Positions 1 through 9,898 are shown, counted from the first letter of the stretch. The stretch: DNA of 64,000 bases from Isoptericola variabilis 225 (GCF_000215105.1 NC_015588.1:1116001-1180000), one strand, 5' to 3'. Notes: generated from the sequence alone by a model not told the origin. Numbers and translations: made by a program.

Positions 1-464
1 TCCGGCACCTCACGCAGACGGACCTCGCCGCAGCGAAGGTCGCGCGCCTCGAGGCCTTCGCCGACGCGCTCGACCCCGACGGCGCGGCGGACGCGGCGCT
101 CGACGACGACGCGGCCGACGAGGGGTCGTGGGCCGCGGGCACGCAGGTCTTCGTGCCGCGCGAGGAGGCGCAGGCGTTCGCCGGCGCGCTGACCGACGTG
201 CGGCTCGTGCTGGCCGAGCGGCTCGGCCTCGACGACGACGAGGACGTCGAACGGCTCCACGACGAGGTCATCGCCGGCGTGGCCGGCGACGACCTCGGTG
301 ACGACCTCGGTGACGACCTCGACGACCGGCCGGGCGGCGCGGACGGCGAGGGCGTCGTGGGGGAGGAGCGCCGCTACTGGGGCGGCGTGTTCGTCGCGGC
401 CGGGTTCGCGCAGGAGTCGCTCGTCGACGAGATGCTCGCCGACCTGCGCGCGCAGCGCGGCTGA
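1..464 (+). CDS. DUF2017 family protein (5' end missing)
   Basis: Open from the window edge (codons begin at base 3) to the TGA at 462-464, about 153 codons visible. The opening segment RHLTQTDLAAAKVARLEAF and the end FAQESLVDEMLADLRAQ match the DUF2017 family, which in actinobacteria usually lies between clpS and murI; murI follows here. The function is unknown. An acidic low-complexity stretch near bases 285-325 is built from about three 12-bp direct repeats encoding GDDL units, probably a variable linker. The true start lies outside the window. Confidence 0.8.
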   Translation, partial: RHLTQTDLAAAKVARLEAFADALDPDGAADAALDDDAADEGSWAAGTQVFVPREEAQAFAGALTDVRLVLAERLGLDDDEDVERLHDEVIAGVAGDDLGDDLGDDLDDRPGGADGEGVVGEERRYWGGVFVAAGFAQESLVDEMLADLRAQRG

Positions 465-482
465 CGCCGCGCCGCGCGCGGC

Positions 483-1502
483 TCAGGGGGTGAGCAGCAC
501 CTTGATCGCGCGGCGCTCGTCCATGGCCTTGTAGCCCTCGGCGGCCTCGTCGAGCGGGAGCGTGAGGTCGAAGACCTTGCCGGGGTCGATCTCGCGGCGC
601 CAGATGAGGTCGATCAGCTCGGGCAGGAACCGGCGCACCGGGGCGGGCCCGCCGTGCAGGTGGACGCCCGAGAAGAACAGCTCCGTGCCGTCGATCGACA
701 CGTCGTGCGTGACGCCCACGTAGCCGACGTGCCCGCCCGCGCGGGTCGAGCGGATGGCCTGCGTCATGGCCTCCTGCGTGCCGACCGCCTCGATGGTGCT
801 GTGCGCGCCGAGCCCGCCGGTGAGCTCCTTGACCTTCGCGACGCCCTCGTCGCCGCGCTCGGTGACGATGTCGGTCGCGCCGAACTCGCGCGCGAGCGCC
901 TGCCGGTCGGCGTGGCGGGACATCGCGATGATCCGCTCGGCGCCGAGCTGCTTGGCGGCCAGCACGCCGAGCAGGCCGACGGCGCCGTCGCCGACCACGG
1001 CGACCGTCTTGCCGGGCCCGACCTCGGCCGCGACGGCCGCGAACCAGCCGGTGCCGAGCACGTCGGACGCGGCGAGCAGCGAGGGGACCAGGTCGGGGTC
1101 CGGCTGCCCCGGCGTCGCGACGAGCGTGCCGTCCGCCATCGGGACCCGGACGAGCTCCGCCTGCGTGCCCTCCGCGCCCATCGGGTAGGCGTGCACGCAC
1201 CGGGACTGGTACCCGGCCCGGCAGATCTCGCACGTGTTGTCGGAGGCGAAGAACGAGCCGACGACGAAGTCGCCGACCGTGACGTTCCGCACGTCCGCGC
1301 CGACCTGCTCGACGACGCCGACGTACTCGTGGCCCATCGGCGTGTGGTCGACGTCGTCGGCACCGCGGTACGGCCACAGGTCGGACCCGCAGATGCAGGC
1401 GGCCGTGACGCGCAGGATCGCGTCGGTCGGCTCGACGATCGTCGGGTCCTCGCGCTCGGCGACGCGCACGTCGCCGGGGGCGGTCATGACGGCTCCACGC
1501 AT
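483..1502 (-). CDS. Zinc-dependent medium-chain alcohol dehydrogenase
   Basis: 339 residues, normal for the MDR superfamily. The catalytic zinc region is visible (ACICGSD, then GHEYVGVVEQVG), the structural-zinc cysteines occur as CEICRAGYQSRC, and the Rossmann motif is VVGDGAVGLLG. It would oxidise an alcohol or reduce an aldehyde with NAD(P)H in the cytoplasm; the substrate cannot be read from the sequence. It runs opposite to murI, with a 243-bp gap holding both promoters. The ATG at 1502 is used; an internal ATG five codons later is possible. Confidence 0.85.
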   Translation of the reverse strand: MRGAVMTAPGDVRVAEREDPTIVEPTDAILRVTAACICGSDLWPYRGADDVDHTPMGHEYVGVVEQVGADVRNVTVGDFVVGSFFASDNTCEICRAGYQSRCVHAYPMGAEGTQAELVRVPMADGTLVATPGQPDPDLVPSLLAASDVLGTGWFAAVAAEVGPGKTVAVVGDGAVGLLGVLAAKQLGAERIIAMSRHADRQALAREFGATDIVTERGDEGVAKVKELTGGLGAHSTIEAVGTQEAMTQAIRSTRAGGHVGYVGVTHDVSIDGTELFFSGVHLHGGPAPVRRFLPELIDLIWRREIDPGKVFDLTLPLDEAAEGYKAMDERRAIKVLLTP

Positions 1503-1745
1503 GGGTGGGGTCTCCTTCGTCCGGGGTCGGAGGTCTCGTGCCTCCAGTCAACGGTGCCACGACACCGCGAGGGAGTCCCTGCCGAGAGGAGTACCCGCAG
1601 GGCCCCCAGAGCCGGCGAGCGCCCAGCGGGTCTGGCGAACCGGCCGGCCCGCTGGCCGGTGACCTGCGCGGGTGTGGCTCGCGCCACCCGTGTCTCCCGT
1701 CACGTCACGGGGTTGTGACGCGCCGTCACCGATAGGCTGCCAGGC

Positions 1746-2549
1746 GTGAACGACGCCCCCATCGGGATCTTCGACAGCGGGGTCGGCGGACTCACCGTCG
1801 CCCGCGCGATCCTCGACCAGCTTCCCCACGAGCAGCTGCTCTACATCGGGGACACCGCGAACGGACCGTACGGCCCCAAGCCGCTCGCCGCCGTCCGCGC
1901 GATGGCGCTCGCGGTCATGGACCAGCTGGTCGACGACGGCGTCAAGATGCTCGTCATCGCCTGCAACTCCGCCTCGTCCGTCGCGCTGCGCGACGCGCGC
2001 GAGCGCTACACCGTGCGCCGGGGCATCCCGGTGGTCGAGGTCATCCTGCCGGCGGCCCGGCGCGCGGTGCTCACGTCGCGCACGGGCCGGATCGGCGTCG
2101 TCGCGACCAAGGCGACCGTCGACTCGCGCGCCTACGACGACGCGTTCCACGTCACGCCGGGGCTGCAGGTCACGAGCCGGGCGTGCCCCGAGTTCGTCCG
2201 CCTCGTCGAGGAGGGCACGACGTCGGGCCCCGAGGCCCTCGCGATCGCGCACGAGTACCTCGAGCCGCTCAAGGCCGCCGGCGTCGACACGCTCGTCCTC
2301 GGCTGCACCCACTACCCGCTGCTCACGGGCGTCATCTCCTACGTCATGGGCGAGGACGTCACGCTCGTGTCGAGCGCCGAGGAGACGGCCAAGGACGTGT
2401 ACCGCAACCTCGTCGAGCACGACCTCGAGCGGTCGCCCGACGCCGGCCCGCCCGCGCACCGCTTCCTGGCCACGGGCAGCCCGGCGCCGTTCCAGCAGCT
2501 GGCCCGCCGCTTCCTGGGACCCGAGGTGAGCCTGGTGGAGGCGGCATGA
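1746..2549 (+). CDS. murI: Glutamate racemase
   Basis: 267 residues. It interconverts L- and D-glutamate for peptidoglycan synthesis. Both catalytic cysteines are present, in IACNSAS and LGCTHYPLL, together with the N-terminal [13 protein letters not shown] and the [11 protein letters not shown] signature. The stop overlaps the start of the next gene (ATGA), so the two are probably translationally coupled. Confidence 0.97.
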   Translation: MNDAPIGIFDSGVGGLTVARAILDQLPHEQLLYIGDTANGPYGPKPLAAVRAMALAVMDQLVDDGVKMLVIACNSASSVALRDARERYTVRRGIPVVEVILPAARRAVLTSRTGRIGVVATKATVDSRAYDDAFHVTPGLQVTSRACPEFVRLVEEGTTSGPEALAIAHEYLEPLKAAGVDTLVLGCTHYPLLTGVISYVMGEDVTLVSSAEETAKDVYRNLVEHDLERSPDAGPPAHRFLATGSPAPFQQLARRFLGPEVSLVEAA

Positions 2550-3352
2550 GGCTCGTGACCGTCGGCGTCTCGGGCTCCTTCCCCGGCCCGGGCTCGCCCG
2601 CCTCGACCTACCTCGTGCAGGCTCACGACGGCGAGCGCGACTGGAACGTCGTGCTCGACCTCGGCAACGGCGGGCTCGGCGCGCTGCAGCGTCACGTCGA
2701 CCCCGCCGACCTCGACGCCGTCGGCCTGTCGCACCTGCATCCCGACCACTGCGCGGACCTGTCGGGGCTCTACGTGTACCTCAGGTACCACCCGGTGCGC
2801 GGCAGCGCCCGCACGGGGGTGCCGCGCGGGCTGCCGGTCTACGGCCCGTCGGGCACGCGCGAGCGCGCCGCGACGATGTACGGGCTCGAGCCGGGCGAGA
2901 CGATGGACTCCGAGTACGACTTCCGGACGTGGCGGCCGGGCGAACCCGTCCGCGTCGGTCCGCTGACCCTCGAGCCGTTCGAGGTGTTCCACCCGGTCGA
3001 GGCCTACGGCGTCAAGGTCACCGGACCGTCGTCGATGCGGCCGGGGGACACCGCGACGCTCGTGTTCTCCGGCGACACCGACCACTGCGAGTCGCTCGTC
3101 GAGGCCGCGCGCGACGCCGACCTGCTGCTGTGCGAGGCCGCGTTCGTCGAGGGCCGCGACGACGTCGTCGAGCGCGGCATCCACCTCACCGGCCGGCGCG
3201 CCGGCAAGGTCGCCGCCGCCGCGGGGGCGCGGCGCGTGCTGCTGACGCACCTCACCGCGTGGAGCGACCCGCAGGTCGCGCTCGACGAGGCGCGCGAGCA
3301 GTACACCGGACCGCTCGAGATCGCCGCGCCGGGCGGCGTCTACGAGATCTGA
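2546..3352 (+). CDS. MBL-fold metallo-hydrolase
   Basis: 268 residues. The metal-binding HxHxDH motif is seen in [14 protein letters not shown], with further ligands in FSGDTDHCE and LLTHLTAW. This resembles the RNase Z-like branch that commonly follows murI in actinobacteria, before rph and rdgB. The substrate is unknown; a phosphodiester or RNA-related role is only an inference. It overlaps murI by four bases. Confidence 0.9.
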   Translation: MRLVTVGVSGSFPGPGSPASTYLVQAHDGERDWNVVLDLGNGGLGALQRHVDPADLDAVGLSHLHPDHCADLSGLYVYLRYHPVRGSARTGVPRGLPVYGPSGTRERAATMYGLEPGETMDSEYDFRTWRPGEPVRVGPLTLEPFEVFHPVEAYGVKVTGPSSMRPGDTATLVFSGDTDHCESLVEAARDADLLLCEAAFVEGRDDVVERGIHLTGRRAGKVAAAAGARRVLLTHLTAWSDPQVALDEAREQYTGPLEIAAPGGVYEI

Positions 3353-3369
3353 GAGCCCAGGAGCCGATC

Positions 3370-3738
3370 GTGCGCACCCAGGTGTGGCCCGCCGTCGTCG
3401 CCGACGTCGCGTGCGTCGTCGTCTTCGCGCTCGTCGGGACGGCGAACCACGGGTCGGCGACGTCGGCCGGCGACGTCGCGCTCGTGACGCTGCCGTTCCT
3501 CGCCGGGCTCGCCGCCGGCTGGGCCGCGGCCCGGGCGTGGCGCGCCCCGGCGCGGCCGTGGCCCGTGGGCGTGACGGCCTGGTGCGCGACCGTGGTGCTG
3601 GGGCTCGCGCTGCGCCCGCTCGCCGGCGGCGGGTTCGCCTGGAGCTTCGCGATCGTGACCGCGCTGTTCCTCGCCGCGACGATGCTCGGCTGGCGCATGC
3701 TCGTCGCGCTCCTCGCCCGCCGCCGCGCCACGACCTGA
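3370..3738 (+). CDS. DUF3054 family membrane protein
   Basis: 122 residues from a GTG start. Four hydrophobic segments are visible (for example VVADVACVVVFALVG and ALVTLPFLAGLAAGWAAA), and the pattern matches the four-helix DUF3054 family of unknown function. It lies 17 bp after the MBL gene and is probably cotranscribed. Its TGA stop touches the long palindrome that fills the gap to rdgB. Confidence 0.8.
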   Translation: MRTQVWPAVVADVACVVVFALVGTANHGSATSAGDVALVTLPFLAGLAAGWAAARAWRAPARPWPVGVTAWCATVVLGLALRPLAGGGFAWSFAIVTALFLAATMLGWRMLVALLARRRATT

Positions 3739-3816
3739 GCGCTGTGGGCGTGATTTCTGTTGCTCTGAACCAGTACCAAGCGGACAATTCGGGCCAGAAA
3801 TCACGCCCACAGCGCT
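3738..3816. repeat. Intergenic palindrome, family A copy 1
   Basis: Perfect 22-bp inverted arms at 3738-3759 and 3795-3816 around a 35-bp centre. The core is GTGGGCGTGATTTC. It exactly fills the gap between two facing genes: its first base is the last base of the DUF3054 stop, and its last two bases are part of the TAG stop of rdgB on the other strand. A second copy lies at 15134-15202. It could act as a bidirectional terminator and looks like a dispersed REP-type repeat. Confidence 0.85.
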
Positions 3817-4483
3817 AGGAGGAGGAGGAGGAGAGGGCCGCCGCGATCGCGGGGGCGAGGGCGCGCAGCGCCTTGCCGCGGTGGCTGATCGCGTTCTTCT
3901 CCTCGGGCGTCAGCTCGGCCGACGTGCGCGTCCCGGGCGCGCCGTCGGGCCCCGGAGGCTGCTCGGACGGCACGAGGACCGGGTCGTAGCCGAACCCGTT
4001 GGTCCCGCGCGGCTCGGTCACGAGCACCCCGGGCATCTCGCCGGTGCGGACCTCCTCGCGGCCGTCCGGCGTCACGAGCGCGACCGCGCACACGAACGCC
4101 GCGCCGCGGTGCTCGGGCCGGACGTCCGCGAGCTGGGCCAGCAGCAGCTCGAGGTTCGCGACGTCGTCGCCGTGCCGGCCGGACCAGCGCGCCGAGAAGA
4201 TGCCGGGCGCGCCGCCGAGCACGTCGACCGCGAGGCCCGAGTCGTCCGCGACGGCGGGCAGCCCCGTCGCCGCGGCGAGCGCACGCGCCTTGATGAGCGC
4301 GTTCTCCGCGAACGTCACGCCGTCCTCGACCGGCGCGGGCACGCCGAGGTCTGCCGCCGTGGCGATCGCGTCGTCGGGCAGCGCGTCGAGGCCGGGCTGC
4401 GTGCGCAGGATCGCGAGCAGCTCGACGAGCTTCTTGCGGTTGTGCGTCGCCACCACCAGGCGGGGGCGCGGCGCCACCGTCAC
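3815..4483 (-). CDS. rdgB: Non-canonical purine NTP pyrophosphatase (RdgB/HAM1)
   Basis: 222 residues. It hydrolyses dITP and XTP to monophosphates and so cleans the nucleotide pool. Motifs seen are VVATHNRKK at the N-terminus, [10 protein letters not shown] and [10 protein letters not shown]. The C-terminus carries a short serine run beside the stop. The GTG at 4483 overlaps the rph stop (GTGA); a second in-frame GTG lies two codons on. Confidence 0.95.
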   Translation of the reverse strand: MTVAPRPRLVVATHNRKKLVELLAILRTQPGLDALPDDAIATAADLGVPAPVEDGVTFAENALIKARALAAATGLPAVADDSGLAVDVLGGAPGIFSARWSGRHGDDVANLELLLAQLADVRPEHRGAAFVCAVALVTPDGREEVRTGEMPGVLVTEPRGTNGFGYDPVLVPSEQPPGPDGAPGTRTSAELTPEEKNAISHRGKALRALAPAIAAALSSSSS

Positions 4484-5244
4484 CGGGCGAGCTCCTGCGC
4501 GAGCGCGGCCTCCTGCAGGCGCGTGAGCTCGGTCGTGCCCGCGACGGCGAGGTCGAGCAGCGCGTCGAGCTCGGCCCGGTCGAAGGGCGCGTGCTCGGCC
4601 GTGCCCTGCACCTCGACGAACGCCCCCGAGCCGGTCGTCACGACGTTCATGTCCGTCTCGGCGCGGACGTCCTCGACGTAGGGCAGGTCGAGCATCGGCA
4701 CGCCGTCGACGATGCCGACGCTCACGGCGGCCACCGAGTCGGTGAGCACCTGCTTGCCGCCCGTGACGTGGCCGTGCCGCCGGCCCCACGCGACGGCGTC
4801 CGCGAGCGCCACGTAGGCGCCCGTGATGGCCGCGGTGCGCGTGCCGCCGTCGGCCTGCAGGACGTCGCAGTCGAGCACGATCGTGTTCTCGCCGAGCGCG
4901 CTCACGTCGACGACGGCGCGCAGCGAGCGGCCGATGAGCCGCGAGATCTCGTGCGTGCGCCCGCCGATCCTGCCCTTGACGGACTCGCGCTGGGAGCGCT
5001 CGTTCGTGGCGCGCGGCAGCATCGCGTACTCGGCGGTGACCCAGCCCTCGCCCGAGCCCTTCTTCCAGCGCGGCACGCCCTCGGTGAACGACGCCGCGCA
5101 CAGCACGCGCGTGCGGCCGAACTCGACGAGCACCGAGCCCTCGGCGGAGTCGAGCCACCCGCGCGTGATCGTCACGGGGCGCAGCTGGTCGGGGGCACGG
5201 CCGTCGGCGCGCACGACGGCGGCCGGGGTGGTGGGGGAGGTCAT
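4480..5244 (-). CDS. rph: Ribonuclease PH
   Basis: 254 residues. This is a phosphate-dependent 3'-5' exoribonuclease that trims tRNA 3' ends. Family signatures are [36 protein letters not shown] and [21 protein letters not shown] tRNA-trimming enzyme suits a genome in which most tRNA genes lack an encoded CCA. It forms an overlapping operon with rdgB. Confidence 0.97.
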   Translation of the reverse strand: MTSPTTPAAVVRADGRAPDQLRPVTITRGWLDSAEGSVLVEFGRTRVLCAASFTEGVPRWKKGSGEGWVTAEYAMLPRATNERSQRESVKGRIGGRTHEISRLIGRSLRAVVDVSALGENTIVLDCDVLQADGGTRTAAITGAYVALADAVAWGRRHGHVTGGKQVLTDSVAAVSVGIVDGVPMLDLPYVEDVRAETDMNVVTTGSGAFVEVQGTAEHAPFDRAELDALLDLAVAGTTELTRLQEAALAQELAR

Positions 5245-5273
5245 GCGGTCAGCCTATCGACCGGCGGGCGGCC

Positions 5274-6062
5274 TCAGAGCCCGAGCCGCCGCCGCAGCTC
5301 GCGCGCGTGGCGCCGCGACACCTCGACGCGGCTGCGCTGGCGGTCGTCCATGACGAGCACGAGCGAGCCCTGGAAGTCCGGGCCGAGCTCGCGCACGTGG
5401 TCGAGGTTGACCAGGTAGGAGCGGTGCGTGCGGAAGAAGTGCCCGCGCAGCCGGCGCTCGAGCTCGTTGAGCGAGAACGTCACGAGCAGCCGCTCGTCGG
5501 CGAGCTTGAGGTAGGAGTAGCCGCGCGCGGCGCTCGCGTAGACGATCGCGGCGCCGTCGACCAGCACCGTGCGCGCGTCCTTCGTCACGGGGATGCGCAC
5601 GAGGGGCTCGACGTCGGCCGGCGACGGCGGGACGTGCGCCGGGCCGTCGTCCCACGGTCCGGGTGAGCCCGCCGACGGCGCCTCGCCCGACGCTGGCTCG
5701 GCGTGCGCGAGCGCGCGCTCGAGTGCCCGGCGCAGCCGCTCGGCGTCGAACGGCTTGACCAGGTAGTCGGCCGCCGCCAGGTCGAACGCGTCGACCGCGT
5801 GGTCGGGGTAGGCGGTGGTGAAGACGACCTGCGGGCGGCGCGGCAGGTCGCGCAGGGCGCGCGCGACGTCGAGCCCCGAGCCGCCGGGCATGCGCACGTC
5901 GAGCAGCACGAGGTCGTAGTCGAGCGAGCGCAGCAGGAGCAGCGCCTCCTCGCCGTTCGTCGCCTCGCCCACGACCTGCACGCCGCCGACCTCCTCGAGG
6001 AGGTAGCGGAGCTCGGCCCGGGCTGGGGCCTCGTCGTCGACGATGAGGGCGCGGGGTCGCAT
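5274..6062 (-). CDS. LytTR-family response regulator
   Basis: 262 residues. An N-terminal receiver domain has the acidic pair at residues 9-10, the phosphoacceptor Asp55 in LLDVRMPGG, and the conserved Lys in DYLVKPFDAERL. A proline- and acid-rich linker follows, then a LytTR DNA-binding domain (GYSYLKLADERLLVTFSLNELERRL, FFRTHRSYLVNLDHV). It lies 5 bp after its partner kinase and next to a solute symporter, so it probably controls carboxylate uptake, as BtsR/YpdB-type regulators do. That target is inferred from position only. Confidence 0.92.
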   Translation of the reverse strand: MRPRALIVDDEAPARAELRYLLEEVGGVQVVGEATNGEEALLLLRSLDYDLVLLDVRMPGGSGLDVARALRDLPRRPQVVFTTAYPDHAVDAFDLAAADYLVKPFDAERLRRALERALAHAEPASGEAPSAGSPGPWDDGPAHVPPSPADVEPLVRIPVTKDARTVLVDGAAIVYASAARGYSYLKLADERLLVTFSLNELERRLRGHFFRTHRSYLVNLDHVRELGPDFQGSLVLVMDDRQRSRVEVSRRHARELRRRLGL

Positions 6063-6067
6063 CGGCG

Positions 6068-7381
6068 TCACCTTAGCGGGATCCGCAGGTCCACGGTCGT
6101 GCCCTGCCCGGGGGTGGACTCGACGTCGAGCGAGTACCGCTCGCCGAACAGCGTCGACAGCCGCTGCGAGATGTTCCACAGCCCGACGCCGCCGTGCCGC
6201 GCGCGCTCGTCGGCACCCGCGGGCCGTTCGCCCGCGACGAGCCGGGCGAGCACCTCGGGCGGCATCCCGACGCCGTCGTCGGACACCCGGATCGACGTCG
6301 TGCGGGTCAGCGGGTCGACGCGGGCGCGCAGGTGGATGGTGCCGCCCGACACCTTGTCGGCGATCCCGTGCTTGACCGCGTTCTCGACGAGCGGCTGGAT
6401 CGTCAGCACGGGCACGCGCGTGGTGAGCACCTGCGGGTCGATGTCGTAGCGCACGCGCAGCCGGTCGCCGTAGCGGGCCTGCTCGAGCGACAGGTAGGTG
6501 CGCACGAAGAAGTACTCCTGCGCGAACTCGGCGAAGTGCCCGTCCTGGCGCACCGCGTAGCGGAAGAAGTCCGACAGGCGCAGCAGCAGCTGGCGGGCCT
6601 CCTCCGGGTCGGTGCGCGCCTTGGACGCGATCGTGTTGAGGACGTTGAACAGGAAGTGCGGGTTGATCTGCGCCCGCAGCGCGTCGAGCCGCGCGTCCGC
6701 GGCGAGGTGGCGCTCGCGGTCCATCTCGGCGAGCTCGAGGTGCAGCGACAGCATGCTCGCCATGTCCTCGACGAGCACGCGCGGCGCCGGCTCGGCGTGC
6801 ACCCGGTAGACCTTGAGCGCGCCGACGACGCGGTCGCCGATCGCGAGCGGCGCGACGACCGCGGTCTGCAGCGGGCAGCCGGGCTCGGGGCAGCCGATGC
6901 CGTCGCGCCCGTGCACGACGACGGTGCGCCCCTTCTCGATCGCGCGCCGGGACACCCGGGTCTGCAGCGCGCCGCCGACGCGGTGGTGGTCGGCGCCGGG
7001 CCCGACGAACGCGAGCACCTGCTCGGTGTCGGTGATCGCGATCGCGTCGCCGCCGAGCAGCGGCCGGATGAGCTCGGCCGTGCGCCGCGCCGCGTCGGGC
7101 GTGAGCCCCGAGCGCAGCGGCATCGAGCGGCCCGCGTCGGCGATCGCGAGGCCCGACCGCACGCCGCGCGGGTCGGGCGGTCGCCCCGCGCCGAGGCGTG
7201 CGACGCGCGGTCCGCGCAGCGCCGACGGGTACCCGAGCACGACGGCGGTCGAGATCACGACGCCGATCGCGACGGTCGCGAGCACGCCGAGCGGCGGGTC
7301 GACGAGCACCTGCGTCACCAGGTGCACCACGGCCCACACGCCGGCGAGCGTCGCCGCGAGCAGCCAGCTACCGCCTCGCAC
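6068..7381 (-). CDS. LytS-type sensor histidine kinase
   Basis: 437 residues from the GTG at 7381, which has a strong GGAGGGG ribosome-binding site; an ATG at 7447 would give 459 residues. Two membrane helices lie at the N-terminus, then a GAF-like sensor segment with a cysteine pair (GCPEPGCPLQ), the His_kinase motif RAQINPHFLFNVLNTI, and an ATPase domain (QPLVENAVKHGI, DDGVGMPPEV, GVGLWNI). Its start overlaps the end of the upstream symporter gene, so transporter and kinase are probably one transcript. Confidence 0.9.
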   Translation of the reverse strand: MRGGSWLLAATLAGVWAVVHLVTQVLVDPPLGVLATVAIGVVISTAVVLGYPSALRGPRVARLGAGRPPDPRGVRSGLAIADAGRSMPLRSGLTPDAARRTAELIRPLLGGDAIAITDTEQVLAFVGPGADHHRVGGALQTRVSRRAIEKGRTVVVHGRDGIGCPEPGCPLQTAVVAPLAIGDRVVGALKVYRVHAEPAPRVLVEDMASMLSLHLELAEMDRERHLAADARLDALRAQINPHFLFNVLNTIASKARTDPEEARQLLLRLSDFFRYAVRQDGHFAEFAQEYFFVRTYLSLEQARYGDRLRVRYDIDPQVLTTRVPVLTIQPLVENAVKHGIADKVSGGTIHLRARVDPLTRTTSIRVSDDGVGMPPEVLARLVAGERPAGADERARHGGVGLWNISQRLSTLFGERYSLDVESTPGQGTTVDLRIPLR

Positions 7382-9074
7382 CGCGCCGCCCCCCTCCGCC
7401 GCTCCGCCGGCCCTCGGCGACCGTGAGCCGGGCGAGCCGCTCGGCATGCCGGTCGGCCGCGGTGCCGTGCATGATCAGCCACGAGCGCTCGACGTCGTCG
7501 GGCACGCGCGTGCGCCGCGAGACGAGCACCGTGACCGCGCCCGCGGCGGGGGCCGCGAGGATCGTCGGCGTCGCGAGCACCTCGCCCACGAGCGGGAGCT
7601 CGGCCAGGGTGCCCGTGACGAACATCGTGACCGCGAGCGCCGTCCCGGTGACCATCCCCGCGACCGCACCCGCGGCCGTCGTGCCGCGCCACCAGACGGC
7701 GAGCACGAAGACGGGGGTGAGCGCCGAGCCGGCCACCGCGAAGGCCCACGTGACCATGGTGGCGACGATCGACGGCGTGATCGAGCTGAACGACTCGGGT
7801 CGCACGGCCAGCGCGACGGCGGCGGCGGCGCACGCCGCGACGAGCGTCGTCAGGCGGCCCGCGTAGACCGCCTGCCGCTGGGTCGCGCGGGGGTTGATGT
7901 GCCGTTCGTAGACGTCGTGCCCCCAGGAGGCCGCCGAGGCGAGCAGCAGGCCCGCGATGGTCGACATGACGGCGATGAGCGCGCCCGCGGCGACGATGCC
8001 GAGGCCGGCGTCGCCGCCGTAGATCCGCCCGAGCACGGGCAGGGCGTGCTCGGGGACGCGGAGCACGCCGTCGACGGTGAGCTCCCGCAGCCAGGCGTGG
8101 TCGGCGACCGCGCCGGGGATGAGCTCGCGGGCGGCCGTGCCGAGCATGACCGCGAGGGCGTAGAAGAGGCCGGCGAGCCCGAGGACCCACACGGTCGTGG
8201 TGCGGGCCGCGGTGCCCGTGGGGCTCGTGAAGTAGCGGTTCATGACGTGCGGCAGGCCGGCGGTGCCCAGAGCGAGCGTGACGATGAGCGCGAACTGGCC
8301 CACGCCGCCGTACCGCGCGCCCGGCTCGCCGAACGACGCGGGCTCGCCCGGGTGGATCTGGTTCTCCTCGGTGACGAGCTCCCCGCGGCCGTCGTCCAGC
8401 ACCGGGTTGACCAGCGGCGCCTCGGAGAGGTTCGCGACGGCGTCGCCGTACCGGAAGCCCTCGCCGAGCACGACCCCGGCGAGCCACACGAGCGCCGCGA
8501 GCAGGAGCAGGAACTGCACCGCCTGCGTCCAGGTGGTGCCGCGCATGCCGCCGAACGCGACGAGGCCGGCGACGACCGTGGTGGAGACGAGGATCCCGGT
8601 CGCGTACGGCGACAGGCCCGCGACGCCCTGGCCCACGAGGAGCTCCCACGTGATGCCGCTGCCGACCGCCTGCGGCACGAGGTACGACAGGATGACGAGC
8701 TGGACCACGCCGACCGCGACGAGCCGCACGCGCTCGGAGCCGAGCCGCCGTCCGAGGAAGTCGGGGATCGAGAACTCGCCGAACCGGCGCAGGGGAGCGG
8801 CGAGGAAGAGCAGCACGGGCACGAACCCGGCCGCGAAGCCGACGGCGTACCAGGCGCCGTCGAGCCCCGAGACGTAGACCGCCGCGGCGACGCCGAGGAA
8901 CGACGCGGCCGAGAAGTAGTCCCCGCAGATGGCCCACGCGTTGGTCACCACCCCGACGCGCTGGCCGGCGAGGTAGAAGTCGACCGTCGACGTGCCGCGC
9001 GGGCGCATCGTGATCGCCGCGGCCGCGACGAGCGCGAGGACCACGGCCAGGACGATCGTGCTCGGGACGTTCAC
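7368..9074 (-). CDS. Sodium/solute symporter (SSS family), likely monocarboxylate uptake
   Basis: 568 residues with about thirteen hydrophobic segments. Family patterns include FYLAGQRVG near the N-terminus, WAICGDYFSAASFLG and GTAGLPHVMNRYFT, close to acetate/pyruvate permeases of the ActP/MctC type. The GTG start overlaps the stop of the small membrane gene upstream (GTGA). The C-terminal tail (residues ~520-568) is basic and cytoplasmic. The substrate is inferred from family only. Confidence 0.9.
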   Translation of the reverse strand: MNVPSTIVLAVVLALVAAAAITMRPRGTSTVDFYLAGQRVGVVTNAWAICGDYFSAASFLGVAAAVYVSGLDGAWYAVGFAAGFVPVLLFLAAPLRRFGEFSIPDFLGRRLGSERVRLVAVGVVQLVILSYLVPQAVGSGITWELLVGQGVAGLSPYATGILVSTTVVAGLVAFGGMRGTTWTQAVQFLLLLAALVWLAGVVLGEGFRYGDAVANLSEAPLVNPVLDDGRGELVTEENQIHPGEPASFGEPGARYGGVGQFALIVTLALGTAGLPHVMNRYFTSPTGTAARTTTVWVLGLAGLFYALAVMLGTAARELIPGAVADHAWLRELTVDGVLRVPEHALPVLGRIYGGDAGLGIVAAGALIAVMSTIAGLLLASAASWGHDVYERHINPRATQRQAVYAGRLTTLVAACAAAAVALAVRPESFSSITPSIVATMVTWAFAVAGSALTPVFVLAVWWRGTTAAGAVAGMVTGTALAVTMFVTGTLAELPLVGEVLATPTILAAPAAGAVTVLVSRRTRVPDDVERSWLIMHGTAADRHAERLARLTVAEGRRSGGGGRRGARR

Positions 9075-9415
9075 CGCGGCCCGCCCTCGTCGTCGGTGCC
9101 GTCGGCGAGCAGGTCGCCGCCCGGCTCGTCGGGGCCGCCGAGCATGCGGGCCTCGACGGCGCTCGACAGGCTCGCGGCGGCGACCCCGATGAGCGCGAAG
9201 AACGCGTAGAGGCCGAACGCCGCCATGAGGAAGCCGGGGCTCATCCCGCCGACGAGCCGGCTGCCCGACCACCAGTCGAGCGTGATCGCGAGCAGCGGGA
9301 ACCCGACGATCGCGACGAGGAACACGACGAAGTAGCCGACCGCGACCCGGCGCAGGGTGCGGAAGGTCGCGTCCACCTCCGCGGGGGTGTCCCGGCCGTC
9401 GACGCCGTCATCCAT
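9071..9415 (-). CDS. Small membrane subunit of the symporter
   Basis: 114 residues from the ATG at 9415 (a GTG three codons upstream is possible). Two hydrophobic helices, VGYFVVFLVAIVGFPLLAI and FLMAAFGLYAFFALIGVAA, are followed by an acidic tail. Small two-helix proteins such as DUF485 and DUF4212 members sit directly before SSS permeases in many bacteria and are thought to be accessory subunits. This one is translationally coupled to the symporter by a four-base overlap. Confidence 0.75.
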   Translation of the reverse strand: MDDGVDGRDTPAEVDATFRTLRRVAVGYFVVFLVAIVGFPLLAITLDWWSGSRLVGGMSPGFLMAAFGLYAFFALIGVAAASLSSAVEARMLGGPDEPGGDLLADGTDDEGGPR

Positions 9416-9469
9416 GGCGTGCACCCTACGGAGGCGTCCGGCGGAGCGCCACGTCCGCGCGGCGGCGTC

Positions 9470-9898
9470 CTACGGCGCGACCGCGGGCGTGCGCCAGACG
9501 CGCACGCCCGTGCGCAGCAGCACGACGGCGCCGCCGGCCACCATGACCAGGCCCATGCTGGGCAGGACCTGCCCCCACGCGCCCGAGGACGCGCTGAGGT
9601 CCACGATGCGCACGAGCTGCCAGCCGGCGATGAACGCCGTGGCCCCGCCCGCGACGGCGCAGTGCGCCACGGCGGACCAGCGGCGGGGGACGAGGGCGCC
9701 GGCGATCGCGACGAACCCCGCGCACAGGGTCCACAGCCCGCCGCCGCCCGTGCCGTAGAGGGTCACCCCGAGCACCACGACCCAGGGCAGGAGCGAGCCG
9801 ACCACCGTCATGAGCCCGCCCACGAGCATCCCGACGCTGCCCGGGTGCAGCACGCGCCTGCGGGCGGTCGGTGCGGTCGCGCTCGTCGTCGAGGCCAT
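9470..9898 (-). CDS. Four-helix membrane protein of unknown function
   Basis: 142 residues with four clear hydrophobic segments (for example GMLVGGLMTVVGSLLPWVVVL and MGLVMVAGGAVVLL). I do not recognise a family. It runs in the same direction as the small symporter subunit but is separated from it by 54 bp and has its own start context. Coding is supported by length, helix pattern and codon-position G+C. Confidence 0.65.
   Translation of the reverse strand: MASTTSATAPTARRRVLHPGSVGMLVGGLMTVVGSLLPWVVVLGVTLYGTGGGGLWTLCAGFVAIAGALVPRRWSAVAHCAVAGGATAFIAGWQLVRIVDLSASSGAWGQVLPSMGLVMVAGGAVVLLRTGVRVWRTPAVAP

Noticed and set aside
285..325. Short tandem repeats in the DUF2017 gene
   Set aside because: They encode a simple acidic linker (GDDL units) and are ordinary low complexity.
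268..1560. Long open frames of several hundred codons opposite or overlapping real genes
   Set aside because: They are rich in Arg, Ala, Gly and Pro without domains or start signals, as expected for antisense frames in such G+C-rich DNA.
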